From positions 264,545,151 to 264,609,150 of the forward strand of contig CM048750.1 of NCBI GenBank assembly GCA_026315105.1: a stretch of DNA of 64,000 nucleotides, given 5' to 3'. The DNA is from Locusta migratoria (Eukaryota; Arthropoda; Insecta; Orthoptera; Acrididae). The position numbers and the translations under genes are program-made. Positions 11,930-22,932 of the stretch are shown here, piece by piece (position 1 is the stretch's first letter; the number at the start of each line of letters is the position of its first letter). The notes beneath the pieces were generated by a model. That model had not been told where the DNA came from. It did not search any database and was given only the letters and a program-made list of their open reading frames with translations.

Positions 11930-11963
11930 ATGACCGGTTTCGACCTACGTGGATCATCATCAG
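11930..11963 (-). ncRNA. Hammerhead-like motif
   Basis: On the minus strand CTGATGA, T, helix GATC/GGTC around loop CACGTA, then GAAACCGGTC. This matches the hammerhead catalytic core order CUGANGA-helix II-GAAA, with one extra base. Activity is untested. Confidence 0.45.
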
Positions 11964-12065
11964 ATCATGTCGTTGGTAAGATTCTGGTCCATATCTCGTG
12001 GAGCACACTGCCGTGTGATCAGTGTTGCTCCACAAGAGATGGGTCAGCTCCTCACCAGGGACATG

Positions 12066-12100
12066 ATGTGATTATGATCCACGTAGATCAAAACAGGTCA
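12066..12100 (+). ncRNA. Hammerhead-like motif, decayed partner
   Basis: Mirror copy in the right arm: GTGATTA, TGATC-CACGTA-GATC, then AAAACAGGTC. The first core box and GAAAC are mutated, so a functional core is unlikely. Confidence 0.3.
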
Positions 12101-12150
12101 CTATAACAAAATAAAATTAAATATTATATACGATCTTGACTGTTCCAATT

Positions 12151-12714
12151 ATTATATTATTTAAAACGTTAGATTAATGCTATTTTCCTTAAGATCAATG
12201 TTTCATCAAATATTTTATGTATACTTATGTGTGTGTATGTATATGTATTTTTTAAACCTATGTAAATGTTATTAATTTTGTATTAACCTGAGATATAATT
12301 ACAATCAAATGGCTGAAGAGTGAACTTGCTTCACCGCTGACAACGCACCCCGATTCAACATGGGGAGAGAGAGACGAAATAGTAATAAAGAAAGAATGAA
12401 GTAAAAATGATACACAGCGCGTATTGAGTCAGTCGTGTTATCGCTCTTGGTGTATCGATAACTCGCTGGGATAATAGATATTTGTGACCAAAACAGCCAC
12501 ATACGCTTGTTTTGGCATGTACAAGATGGAAAGAAATCTGATTCCATTAGCGTGAGTGGCTTTCTGGCTGCGACATACGAGAGCCTATGGAGGCGCCACA
12601 GCTGTCTGCAGCAGTGATGAATTGCGCGCCGCTCCTAAAGCGAAGCACCGCGCTCTAGGGCATTCCGTGCGGCGCTCACGTTTCTCCGTGTTTATTGGTG
12701 TTCAACTGGGAAGT
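12151..12714. other. Unassigned stretch
   Basis: AT-rich to 12540, then a short GC-richer block (12560-12700) without a coding frame I can identify. Confidence 0.3.
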
Positions 12715-12723
12715 ACGAAGGAA

Positions 12724-12915
12724 ATAAATGTTTGTTAAGCTTATGGGACTTAACTACGGGGTCATCAGTCCCTAAACTTACAAACTACTTATGAACTAAC
12801 TAAGACTAAGGACGGCACAAATATCCATGCCCAAGGGGGGATTCGAACCCCTGACCGTAGTGGCCGTGCAGACCGTGACTGGAACGCCTTAGTCCCCTTG
12901 GCCACCGCGGCCGGC
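12724..12915 (-). mobile_element. tRNA-derived SINE (family A) with 9-bp TSD
   Basis: Full minus-strand copy: tail first (AATGTTTGTTAAGCTTATGG), then the Leu-like head with the reverse of box B (GGATTCGAACCCC). ACGAAGGAA flanks it at 12715-12723 and 12916-12924. Confidence 0.92.
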
Positions 12916-12931
12916 ACGAAGGAAGCACTTG

Positions 12932-13014
12932 GAAAGTTATCCAGATGCTCTAGTAGAAAGAGCTTCTAGAGGGGAAGTTATTCAGCTGCTCTAGTAGAAA
13001 CAGCTTCTAGAGGG
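12932..13014. repeat. Two-copy tandem repeat, about 42 bp
   Basis: GAAGTTATCCAGATGCTCTA...GCTTCTAGAGG is followed directly by a second copy with a few substitutions. Each unit contains CTCTAG...CTAGAG, a small hairpin. Confidence 0.8.
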
Positions 13015-13109
13015 AAAAAAAAAGAGTTCGGTAATGTTGATGAGTGTTGGTGAGAATCAAGGGCGTACCTATCGTTTGTTTAAGGGTATCGTTAAGTGCG
13101 GCAGTAGAA

Positions 13110-13113
<4 letters not shown>

Positions 13114-13167
<54 letters not shown>
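13114..13167. repeat. (TA)n microsatellite
   Basis: About 27 uninterrupted AT/TA units. Confidence 0.98.
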
Positions 13168-13171
<4 letters not shown>

Positions 13172-15362
13172 TTTCATCGGTGTATTTTTATGAGTACGCC
13201 ATATCTCCCGTATTACTTATCCAAAATTAATGATTGAGTTATCATTTTCAAGATTTCGTTCTAAGCTCATTACGAAAAATACACAGATAATTTAAAGTTA
13301 TTGTTTTCACAAAAAAATGTTTTGAAAAAATTTGTACAGTTCGTACAATCTAACAAGGAAAGTACATGGGCCCGAACAGACGTATCTGTATGAACGTTTG
13401 CTTGCAGGATCTTTACGTACACCTAAATGTGCTGGTGAGTGTCTTTTTCTACAGAACTCTGCGATCATGCTCTAGATAGCACTGTAGATGTAATTGTAGA
13501 CGTCATACGTAATGCAGCTATCTTAAATATAACTTATGTAATAATCATCGTACATTTTATCTAGCGTATTGTCATCAAAAGCCGTGATGATAATTGCAAC
13601 TTTAACCTTCTTCTCGGAAGATTGTTGGTATTCACTGCCACTGCTTCCATCGCCTCTTCCCGCACTTACCGTAGCACTGAGTTGCAATGAGTTGTTCGTC
13701 ATTATCATTCCTGTTATCATCATTATTTGGTGGTGTTACAACAGTATCTAACTTATGCTCATATTTCTGTACCATAACAGATACGAGAAAGCATGCAAAT
13801 GATTCATCTTCTACACTAATACCATCTTCGTGAAGGAGGGTTCTTCGTAACTTCATCTCAACCAATCACAATACATTAGCAGAATTCATTACCAATCGCC
13901 GCCCCATCTGACGCTTCACCACACAAATAACGTCACAAAACGCATCATTGGAGGCACATTGCACCGTCCCCACTCGCGAAGCGACAGGTCAAAGTGCAAT
14001 GTGGCAAGGCACACGCAGAGGCCTCAAACGGACGACTGCCAAGTTTTGCAGATGCGGGAGTATCGCTAGAGCAATAAGGGATCTTTACATTGTCTCTCAT
14101 ACGATTTTGGTGTATATGTTTTTGTTCGAGCCCAAGTACTTTCCTTGTAAGTTAATACCCGGCGAACTATCGTAAATGGGACAAGTATTTACGGTAGCTC
14201 CCATCAGCCACTGTGCCGAGTATCAACTTAGTTTGCGCGGCCGCTGTAAAATATGCCATCTATTGACAATCTGTTGAACTAACATGAACGACAGCTCCTG
14301 CGGGTGTTTAGAGTTATAATGCTAGCCAAAGACCTTCTCTGAAGCAAGCATATTTTGTCACAAGATTTCGGTTACACAAGACGAAAAATACACTAATATT
14401 TTAATTTAACGAACAGGCCCGACAGCTCTTGCAGTTGTTTAGATTCTTTACGCAATCGTAGTTAATCACGAGAATTTTGTTTCATACGTCGATCTACAAA
14501 AGCTGTTGGATTTATTCACTTTGTTCATGCAAGCTGTATTGCAGTTTTTCCAAGCTGCCATGGAGCGCAATATGTAGGCCGAGGGGGAGACCTCCAACCA
14601 ATGGAAGTTCCACAGATAAGATTAGATTACATTAGATTGTATAAATACTTGTTCCATAGATCATATATACGACATTTCCTAATGATGAGGAACGTGTCAG
14701 TTTAGTAAATAGTGTTTATACATGACAACATCTATTTTTTTGTCAGTTCTTTTTCCAAAGATTTTAGTTTGAAAAACATCTCGTCTTCTGTTTCAGCTCC
14801 AGCTTCATAACTGCAAATAACAGTACAATTGTTTCGGTTTATTCGTTAGCGTTTGCACTTTTTTTACATTTATGACAAACCTGATTATCTGCAAGTTTAT
14901 TTTCAATGCTACCTAGTTTGAAATTATTTCCCTTGGAATCAGGTTTATAGTCTGCATTGGTTAAGTGTTCACTACAAACCCTGGAGAGTCTCACAGTGTA
15001 TTTGGCGTGAAGGTTTGTTTAGAAAATTACACGTAACAACGTATGTCTTAGGTTAGTATCAACAGAAAATCCGAAAATTCAACAGAAGTGTAGGATAAAC
15101 GTACTTTTATCAGAAAATTTCAAAACTAGCATCAAAACGTACAAGTGAAGTTCAAATGGAAATGCTACAACTATATTTTTACTGTTACTTGGTATCTGTA
15201 TTCCTTACCTTCGTTAAAAGAAGACGGCAGTTAGACGAGAATCTCTAAGCGCAATAAATACAAAAATCGTATATTACGTATTCACAATTTAAAGCTTACA
15301 CGAGCACGTATAATAACTTTTAACTCCGAGAAAACCTGGTTACAGACCGACAGTATATAGTA
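13168..15362. other. Unassigned stretch
   Basis: No recognised element. Short frames near 13500-13870 and 13948-14175 lack domains; 14600-15360 is AT-rich. Confidence 0.3.
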
Positions 15363-15372
15363 GTAGTAACCA

Positions 15373-15690
15373 AGGAGGTTAGAATAAAGGGAGGTGGCGT
15401 TATATATGCTGAGAAGAGACATCGGTTGAAGCCAGAGGAGCCATGTTTTTGTGCCCAAAACAAACATGTCTCGCTTAAAACTCTGTATGAATATTGCTTC
15501 TTTCCGTAAAGCAACTAAATTGACAGTCACATTGGAGTACTTACTTACACATGACGTACATTTCAACGCCAGATCTCCCATACACACGCACTATGCCCAA
15601 TGTTTTGGGCACAAACAAATGCCGGAATGCGCTGTTTGCTGGCTTCACTTTGACAGTGTTATGGCATCTCCAGAGATTCTAACCTCCTCG
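15373..15690. mobile_element. Foldback DNA element with 10-bp flanking repeats
   Basis: Arms begin AAGGAGGTTAGAAT on the left and end ATTCTAACCTCCT on the right, and also share GAAGCCAG and TTTGTGCCCAAAACA in inverted order (about 95 bp each). GTAGTAACCA is repeated at 15363-15372 and 15691-15700. A target duplication of 9-10 bp with foldback arms would fit a Mutator-like non-autonomous element, but no transposase is present to confirm it. Confidence 0.6.
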
Positions 15691-15700
15691 GTAGTAACCA

Positions 15701-16052
15701 AGGGAATACTTGGAGTGATGCGCCACGCGTGGCAGAAGTTGCAACTTCTACCAAATGGTCAACTCTATTTGATCTAGCGAAGTGCAGAGGCTACTATTAG
15801 ACCATACTAGTGGGCAAGATTCAGAAAAGCAAAATTATTTGAGTGCGTAGTTCTTTTGCAGTGATTTATAATATTTGAGACTTCTTCGTCGCCTAATGGG
15901 GTGCCATGCTACCTTGTCTTTCCTCTTTTTTCGATCTCTCACCAACTAAGATATGTGTGTTATCTACAAAAACGCGGAAGAGGAAGTAAACGCCAAAAGA
16001 AACTGTAAGTAACAGACAGTAGGCGGACGATCGAAATATCGAGAATGGTGAG
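15701..16052. other. Unassigned stretch
   Basis: No motif recognised. Confidence 0.3.
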
Positions 16053-16200
16053 AGCCGCGGTGGAGTGGCCGAGCGTTCTAAGGCGCCTTGCTGCGGAGCT
16101 CGCGGTTGCTCGCCGTCGGAGGTTCGAGTCCTCCCTCGGGCATACTTTAAGGAAGTTTGTAAGCCTAGGGACTGACGACCAACGTAGTTAAGTCTTATTG
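16053..16200 (+). mobile_element. tRNA-derived SINE (family B), internally shortened
   Basis: Head GCCGCGGTGGAGTGGCCGAG, box B GGTTCGAGTCC, then a shortened tail ending near GTAGTTAAGTCTTATTG. No clear duplication. Confidence 0.85.
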
Positions 16201-16301
16201 AATCCATCATTGCTGGTAGAAATTGGACAGCGGCTGGTCAAAAGTATGAACGAAGTGAGATACAAACAGCCGTATGTTTAATAAAATATTTATTGTATCA
16301 C

Positions 16302-16336
16302 AACCAGTTTCGGCATTCCACTATGTTATCTTCAGG
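16302..16336 (-). ncRNA. Hammerhead-like motif
   Basis: Minus strand CCTGAAGAT, 14 bases, then CGAAACTGGTT. Core boxes are present, but I do not see a convincing helix II, so this is a decayed or incidental copy. Confidence 0.3.
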
Positions 16337-17231
16337 TCCCTGTGTATTAAACAAACCTAATCAAGTGACTGCGAAAAAAAAAAAACAACAACATTACAAT
16401 ATAAAAAAAACATAGAAAACAAAAAAGTATTGTATGGTATCACACTGAAAATACACTATAGGAATGAAACCACTATTCAATACCACATAAATAATATGTA
16501 CAAACGTAGTCAACATTAACATTCATTTCCTTAACTATTTTAATAATAATAATAATTAATCGTATAATAGCGACATTTGCAATCCCAAAGCTGACAAAGG
16601 GAATTATAGTGAACGACTAAAGAGTTGTTTTTGGCAATTAAAACATCACCACGTTTGTCGGCATAGGCACATAACAACCAGAATAGGTGAGCCCAAAATA
16701 TACATATGAATCATATGCTCAAAGGAGGGAGACATGCAACATACTTGTTCATGGTCACAAAGAAAATACGCAACTAATATGTCAAATAAAAATGTATAAA
16801 AACTAAAATATATAAGGTCACAAAAAACATCCCACTAAAATATCACAAAAGAGGACTAGTAAAAGTAATAGGTATGGAAAAGCTGTACTATGAACATTAT
16901 TAGCAAGTGCATGGTACTCATTCCGCCTGAAAGGAATGTAGTAATGAAGTACTTATAGAAGCAATGTACTATTCTAAATTAAGACACCTAAAGACAAACA
17001 TGTGTAATTGAAACACAAGCAAAAATGCCACAAGTGACTCTAAAATTACAACCTTGTTTAGAAATATACCTGGACTGTGCAAATACTAAAAGCAAAACGT
17101 TGGTACTATAATCACAGTCACCAACCAAAATTGTGAATACTAGTAACGGCTACCATATAAGGTGTAAATGTACAAAAACATACGGGAGGACAAATAATAC
17201 TGTCATCATAATAACAGTGATAAGGTAAAAG
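16337..17231. other. Unassigned AT-rich stretch
   Basis: Very AT-rich with A-runs. No frame or element recognised. Confidence 0.3.
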
Positions 17232-17275
17232 ACGTAGTTAAGTCCCTTAGATTTACAAACATTTGAACGTTTGAG
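17232..17275 (+). mobile_element. SINE tail fragment
   Basis: GACGTAGTTAAGTCCCTTAG then ACAAACATTTGAACG, the 3' end of the shared SINE tail only. Confidence 0.7.
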
Positions 17276-17712
17276 GAATGTGAAATATGCAACCGCAGTT
17301 ATGCAACCAGTGACGGCAATGATAGAAGCTGTTCTATACCGCGAGACAGATGCCCAAATCAAGATGGAATCTCCACCATGCTTGATTGTAGGAAACAGCC
17401 ATGCTGTATCGTAACCTTCTTTCAGGGTTTACAATATAAACCCGGTTATTTGTAGGACGTGTTGTAAACGGAAGTTCATCCGCTTAAACCACATGCTTCC
17501 AATCATGAAGTGCACAGGCTTTGTGATATCTTTTCCTCCGCAGCTTTGCATTGGCTTCCTTAATTAACAGTTTAGAAACTGCAGCTCTTCCATTAATATT
17601 CAGATCAAGCAGTTTTATTTCTATCGAAACAATATTAATGAACTGGATGTTAAATTATTACTGTACTTCACGCACCAGTTGTCAGTAATAAGATGTATAT
17701 GTCAGCACGGCA

Positions 17713-17740
17713 TGTTTCGGGACGACATTATCCCATTATG
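17713..17740 (-). ncRNA. Hammerhead-like motif at the 3' end of the Penelope-like element
   Basis: Minus strand TCATAAT, helix GGGA/TCCC with loop TAATGTCG, then GAAAC. It is in the same orientation as the coding remnant. The first box is degenerate (CATAAT for CTGATGA). Confidence 0.4.
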
Positions 17741-18242
17741 AAGTCTGTAAAACAAGGAAACGTAGAATAATAAGGGCACTAAATACAAACGACTGTACCA
17801 ACAAATATTCCAGTGAAACTAACCTCCTACCTACCATAAAACTTATCTGCTGCTAGGAAGCATCGTCAAACGATAGCTGTGTACGTACATTGTCAAAAAT
17901 AAATCTTTGCGCAGTACCACATGTTTGTCTGATGGCAGCAAGTTGTGCACTAACGGACAGCTGATCTAACTTCAAAGATTGTCCATATGTTTAATCTCTG
18001 TCAATGGTGGCCAAAGATATTCTAATCAAGGTACCTAACATTATTCATAAAATCAGTCATTAAATTAAAGGATTTTTTTAAACGGAAATACGCTCCAAAT
18101 TTTTTCAGTGAAGTTAGAAGCACGAAGTCAATATTTAATACATGCACACACATCAGTGTTTCTCAAGGAGGAGGTTGCTAAAATGTGCCCAGTAATGTTA
18201 TTTAGACAGTTCTGTCTTTTCGTTGAGCGTGCTGCTGGAATC

Positions 18243-18745
18243 TCAACGCACAAAAAATCTCAATTTCTTATAGATTTGATAATAACCAACCTTTGTCCTC
18301 ATAGTGCATGACTTCAAGCTATCATTTATGGAGCCCAACGAACGTCGTTCGATTTTCAGGTGTTTTGCCACTGTAGATGAACCATTCTCTCTATTACTGT
18401 ACTTTTTAAACCGCATGTTAAAATTCCTTCCCCTTAGTCCTATATACTTCATTTCACAATCATTACACTTTATTTGGTATACCCCTGCTTTCCACATCCA
18501 GCTCTCACCTCAATCATTCTTATGATTAAACCTAATTTCTAATTTATTGTATGTTCTAAAGGCAATTTTAAGGTCTCTCTTTTTAAACAATCTCGCCATT
18601 TGTAGGAGACGGTTCCCCAGAACGGTATAACCCCGTATTTCTGATAATTTTCTTCACGTAGTTGATTCTTAGGTGTTATCGTCTTTTCTAATCTGTCTAT
18701 CAAACCCGCGTCATAATGGGATGATGTCGTCCCGAAACAAGTCAA
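18243..18745 (-). pseudogene. GIY-YIG endonuclease and upstream linker, Penelope-like
   Basis: The frame read from 18497 gives GVYQIKCNDCEMKYIGLRGRN...MRFKKY, which matches the GIY-YIG core: GVY as the GIY strand, YIG as the second, the CNDC zinc-like pair between, and Arg in the following helix. STVAKHL is the next family block. The frame read from 18745 holds the linker (YGVIPFWGTVSYKWRDCLKRETLKL). Stops between the two frames make this a pseudogene. The enzyme would nick DNA for integration. Confidence 0.8.
18711..18738 (+). ncRNA. Hammerhead-like motif at the other end of the Penelope-like element
   Basis: TCATAAT, helix GGGA/TCCC with loop TGATGTCG, then GAAACAAGTC, inverted relative to the copy at 17713. 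Confidence 0.4.
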
Positions 18746-18785
18746 GTTGACATATACATTTTATTATTGACAGCTGGTGCGTGAA

Positions 18786-20999
18786 GTAAGAGTAATCATT
18801 GTGAAACAGTTGTGTGATGGCGTCTAAACAGATGATGGATGTTGAATGTTGCTGTCGCTTTTGCAGTGGTAGTATTACTTTCTATTAGCGCAATGTTCTT
18901 AATGCTCGTAGGTCGTTTTAACATTGAGTTTGGTCCAATATTTCTGATCGCCATTGATATTTTCCCTTGTTTCATGTAGTCTGTCGTTAGGAAAGTTGCT
19001 TAATCGTGAAATCGTCATAAATGCTCCCACTAACTACACACAACGAACTGCCCTCTTTGGAAGTCTGAGAGACTAGGTGTCGATACAATGTGTTGACCGT
19101 CGGAGAACAAAGCGTGTAATATACTGCGAGATAACGCTCAAGACTTCGTACGAAATATTGTTGACTGTGGTCTCGTCTCATTGTCAACACGTACGCCATT
19201 GTGTCAACTTGCAACAAGATGTAGTATACTGAAGTTGTTCTTATTATTTTGTTCATCCCCGAAGTATAGGAATAAAAATGGCTGACGTGCCTTCCTACCG
19301 TTCTTGAAATTGAGTGAAATAAACGGATCTAAGCCGGACATTTTCACAGCTCACTACAGCATTTTCATTATCACCGTCGGCTTTTCAGAAGATATGTCTA
19401 TTCTCGTTTAAAGAAATGTATAATTATGTGCATATAATGTTTGTTAGAACACCATGAGTTTTTTCCAACAACGATTCACCTTTATATATTAAATACCAGC
19501 AAACGCGGCAAAGCTTCGCAGTAACTTCTCCCTATGTCTATCCCTTCCTTCCCCTTCCTTTGTCCATTTCCTCCCCCCCCCCTACCTTCACACCACTCCC
19601 TCTTACCCCACACCATATCCATCTCCTCCCCTTCCTCTTTGCGTCTATATCATCTCCCCTTTTTAAATCCATTTCATTTCTCCATACTCTGTCTTCTCCT
19701 TCCCAGCTCTCTGATCTTATTTATTGTTATTGCAATCGGGAACTTGATTGGGGATAGAAGTCAAAATGGACAAGTAAATCAATTGGAAACGGGTTATTAG
19801 AGAGACGTTTCGAGCTGCTCTATCTGTGACGTTATTAGCTTTTATGGACGCACGTTTAATGGTTGCATTATACGAACAGGTATGATTATAAGTGTAGGCA
19901 TAAAAATAACTTTCCTGTTTTATCTTAAAAATGACTGGGAAGAAAAAAACAAAACCGCACATGTTTACAGCACAGCTTAGCTTATTTTTCTCGCAGCGAG
20001 CAGTATAGAAATGTTTCTTATAATACATGTATATCTTCTTACGAGTTTTTGAATTATAATAATTGTACCATGTACCCTTAATGTTAGAAATTCCATATGA
20101 AACAAAACAATTAATTGAAATAAAATAAGTGGGATGGCAATATAGCGTTTCGAATTTCTGTGTTGCGTTCATTTCTGGTCTTATTAGGAATCTAATTGAA
20201 ACACGATTAACAACATTGCGACATACAGTTAAAATTTTACTAGCCGCGAGGCATGCGTGGTATAGCTATTTTGGCAACAGCTGTTGGATCGTGGGAATGA
20301 AGCCGACCAATCGTAGCAAAGCTTGAGATAGCCAATGACATTTTAAATGGCGGCAGTTTGTTCCGAAGCCAACATATGCATCCGCTGCAAAATCGACTGT
20401 TGGATTGTATCTATACCATAAACGTTAAATCATAATTGCCACGCGTGGCCGTCTGTTTTATCAACGACCCAAATTATTTTGTGCGTAAACTGCAAATGAG
20501 GGAGTCGAACTCAACTATAACCTTTCTTCAGAGTCATAACGGATCGTGCTTGAGAAATTCTTTTCGATTTACCTCCAAGCGCTGTGTACGATCTTCGTCG
20601 GTCAAATAGACCATGATCTGTACTTAATTTGTTTGCAACACACACAAAAAAAAAAAACAAAAAAACACCGAAATAATATCAATTCTATCTTTGCAATGCT
20701 CCAAAGATATGATCGGTACCGATTACATGAAGGAGGTAAGAATAATACGCGGAGGGGCTTGTAGAGAAACGTTTCATGTTACACCTGTCTGATAGTTTTA
20801 ACCTTGTGTGCATAACGCCATCTTCCTTTATCATAACCTTTTTGGCGTATTTGTTCGTTCTGTTACAGCGTATTTGGTCGCTAGGCGAGTAGCGAATGAA
20901 TAATCAGATTTTTGGAGAATCGAGAAAATGATCGTAGCTGCAAGCGTACTTTCAGTTTTTCTCAAATTCTGATGTAATACGCGGTCAAACGGAACAAAA
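18786..20999. other. Unassigned stretch with a pyrimidine-rich tract
   Basis: 19530-19700 is a C/T-rich, low-complexity tract (CCTTCC and CCTCCCCCCCCC runs). Elsewhere no domain was recognised. The minus-strand frame at 19717-20172 (151 codons) is Tyr/Lys/Asn-rich and looks like chance in AT-rich DNA. Confidence 0.3.
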
Positions 21000-21108
21000 A
21001 ATATCCTATGTCCGTCTCCTGCTTCTAAGCTACCTCCTCAACAATTTTGAGCCAAATTGGTTCAGACGTTCTTTAGTTATAAATAGTGTAACTAACACGA
21101 CTTTCTTT

Positions 21109-21111
<3 letters not shown>
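21000..21111 (+). mobile_element. Probable LINE/SINE 3' end leading into a (TA)n tail
   Basis: GAGCCAAATTGGTTCAGACG then TTATAAATAGTGTAACTAAC running into a (TA)n run resembles the 3' terminus of insect LINEs that end in a TA-rich microsatellite. It is short, so the family is not assigned. Confidence 0.4.

Positions 21112-21169
<58 letters not shown>
21112..21169. repeat. (TA)n microsatellite
   Basis: About 28 uninterrupted units. Confidence 0.98.
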
Positions 21170-21171
<2 letters not shown>

Positions 21172-21229
21172 AAATATTACCGTTATAAATATAGAACCTA
21201 TGCCCATTCAAATGTTCAGTGGAGTGTAG

Positions 21230-21280
<51 letters not shown>
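21230..21280. repeat. Poly(A) run of 51
   Basis: Fifty-one consecutive A, probably the tail of a retrotransposed copy, though no body was recognised immediately upstream. Confidence 0.95.
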
Positions 21281-21282
<2 letters not shown>

Positions 21283-21997
21283 CGAAGCGAAGATTGCAAA
21301 CATTTTTGTTTTTATGTCTCGTTGAATATGTAGAAAAATGCTTCCTACTTCATCTTTTCGACAATGTTAGAGAGGTTTTTTTGTTTTCAGTACTGAAATG
21401 CACACGAATTCTCAGAAGAAAAAAACCTGTAATTATCAATTTTTACGTTTTCACCCTATATTCCAAGGACAGAAGCGAGCTAGTTTACATCCAGCCCATT
21501 TTAGACTGTCGGTTGTATGTAAGTTTCCGGACAAGCTGATAGTGGGACAGACGAGGTTCGCAGTTTGGAGTAACATAGGGGGCGATTACCAGTTCCGGCA
21601 TTCGTCTTACAAACAGTGGAAACCTCCCGAAATTCCTGGTGATGACCGAGGAATTAAAACAGTACCAAATTGTTTTGGGGAAATCGTCCTTCCTTGACAA
21701 AACAGACCCAAACAAAAATCCAAAATGCTGTGTAGCTGAATATTGTTTATGTGTTGAATGTTTGTGTGTGTTCACGATACTGAGCGTAATGAAGTGTTGT
21801 GATCATTATTTCTTCGTGTTTTTTCTTTAATGTTTTTCTTTTTCATCCCTCTCGCCTCATATGGGTGGAGGGATGGGTGGAGAGAGGAGGGTTGATCTCA
21901 GTGGATGCAGTTTGTAGCTCTTTAGCCAAGATATTTTACGAAACAAGAAAACATACAAACACTTTTATTGCTGATAAAACGTTAATGTTGTGCACAA
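21281..21997. other. Unassigned stretch
   Basis: No domain recognised; overlapping short frames on both strands. Confidence 0.3.
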
Positions 21998-21999
21998 TA

Positions 22000-22930
22000 C
22001 AAAATGTTACAAAAAGATACGGCCAAACTTTCAGAAAACATTCCTCACACACAAAGAAAGAAAATATGTTAAATGGACATGTGTCCGTTAACGCTTGATT
22101 TCCATGTTAGAGCTCATTTTAGTATTTCGCTTTAAATGTAAAGTGAAACAATTCGTGCAGACAATTGTCAAAATACCCAATTATTTAGTTAGTATGTACT
22201 GTACTTCCTCGATTCACGTCATCAACACAGATTTTCTGTGCACGTTTGGGCAGGAATTTTGGTGATGTCTTGATTGGGCCTCGTGTTCTTCCACCTACGC
22301 TCACTGGAGCACGTTATCATGATTTCATACGGGATACTCTACCTCTGCTGCTAGAACATGTGCCTATTCAAGTACGACACAACATGTGGTTCATGCACGA
22401 TGGAGCTCCTGTACATTTCAGTCGACGTGTTCGTACGCTTCTCAACAACAGATTCGGTGACCGATGGATTGGTAGAGGCGGACCAATTCCACGGCCTCCA
22501 CGCTCTCCTGACCTCAACCCTCTTGACTTTCATTTATGGGGGCATTTGAAAGCTCTTGTCTACGCAACCGCGGTACCAAATGCAGAGATTCTTCTTGCTC
22601 GTATTGTGGACGGCTGTGATACAATACGCCATTCTCCAGGGCTGCATCAGCGCATCAGGGATTCCATGCGACGGAGGGTGGATGCATATATCCTCCCTAA
22701 CGGAGGACATTTTGAACATTTCCTGTAACAAATTGTCTGAAGTCACGCTGGTACGTTCTGTTGCTGTGTGTTTCCATTCCATGATTAATGTGATTTGAAG
22801 AGAAGTAATAAAATGAGCTCAAACATGGAAATTAAGTGTTTCCGGACACATGTCCACATAACATATTTTCTTTCTTTGTGTATGAGGAACGTTTTCTGAA
22901 AGTTTGGCCGTACCTTTTTGTGTTACCCTG
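22000..22930 (+). mobile_element. IS630/Tc1/mariner-superfamily element, internally deleted, about 110-bp TIRs
   Basis: Ends lie next to TA (21998-21999, 22931-22932). The left end from 22013 (TTACAAAAAGATACGGCC) matches the reverse complement of the right end through CATGTGTCCG and TTTCCATGTT. Only the C-terminal half of the transposase remains, so this is a deletion derivative that could only have moved with help from a full copy. Confidence 0.88.
22213..22728 (+). pseudogene. DDE/D transposase C-terminal half, DD41D spacing
   Basis: HQHRFSVHVWAG is followed by a one-base frameshift near 22255 and then a clean frame to 22728. The second catalytic Asp is in FMHDGAPVHF and the third in SPDLNPLDFHLWGHLK, 41 residues apart, a spacing different from mariner (34). 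RWIGRGGPI precedes the last motif. The region with the first Asp and the DNA-binding domain is deleted. Confidence 0.85.
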
Positions 22931-22932
22931 TA

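Larger units (their letters stand above)
11888..12150. repeat. Near-palindromic foldback element with hammerhead-like ends
   Basis: The left half (GTCAAGATCGCATATAAC... GGAGCACACTG) reappears as its reverse complement on the right (CAGTGTTGCTCC... CGATCTTGAC). The arms meet near 12018, leaving only a few unpaired bases. Each arm carries the GAAACCGGTC-type motif listed separately. Arm identity is high but not perfect. Confidence 0.85.
17655..18785 (-). mobile_element. Penelope-like retroelement, 5'-truncated, with inverted ends
   Basis: Minus-strand frames encode a GIY-YIG endonuclease domain, the hallmark of Penelope-like elements, preceded by the linker that joins it to RT. About 90 bp at the left (ACTTCACGCACCAGTTGTCA to CCCATTATGA) recur inverted at the right (TCATAATGGGATGATG to CTGGTGCGTGAAGTA). 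Such terminal repeats, direct or inverted, are typical of the family. The RT catalytic part is missing. Confidence 0.8.

Noticed and set aside
19717..20172. 151-codon open frame on the minus strand
   Set aside because: Composition is Tyr/Lys/Asn-rich as expected from AT-rich DNA read at random, with no domain and no start context. It overlaps a frame on the other strand that is equally featureless.
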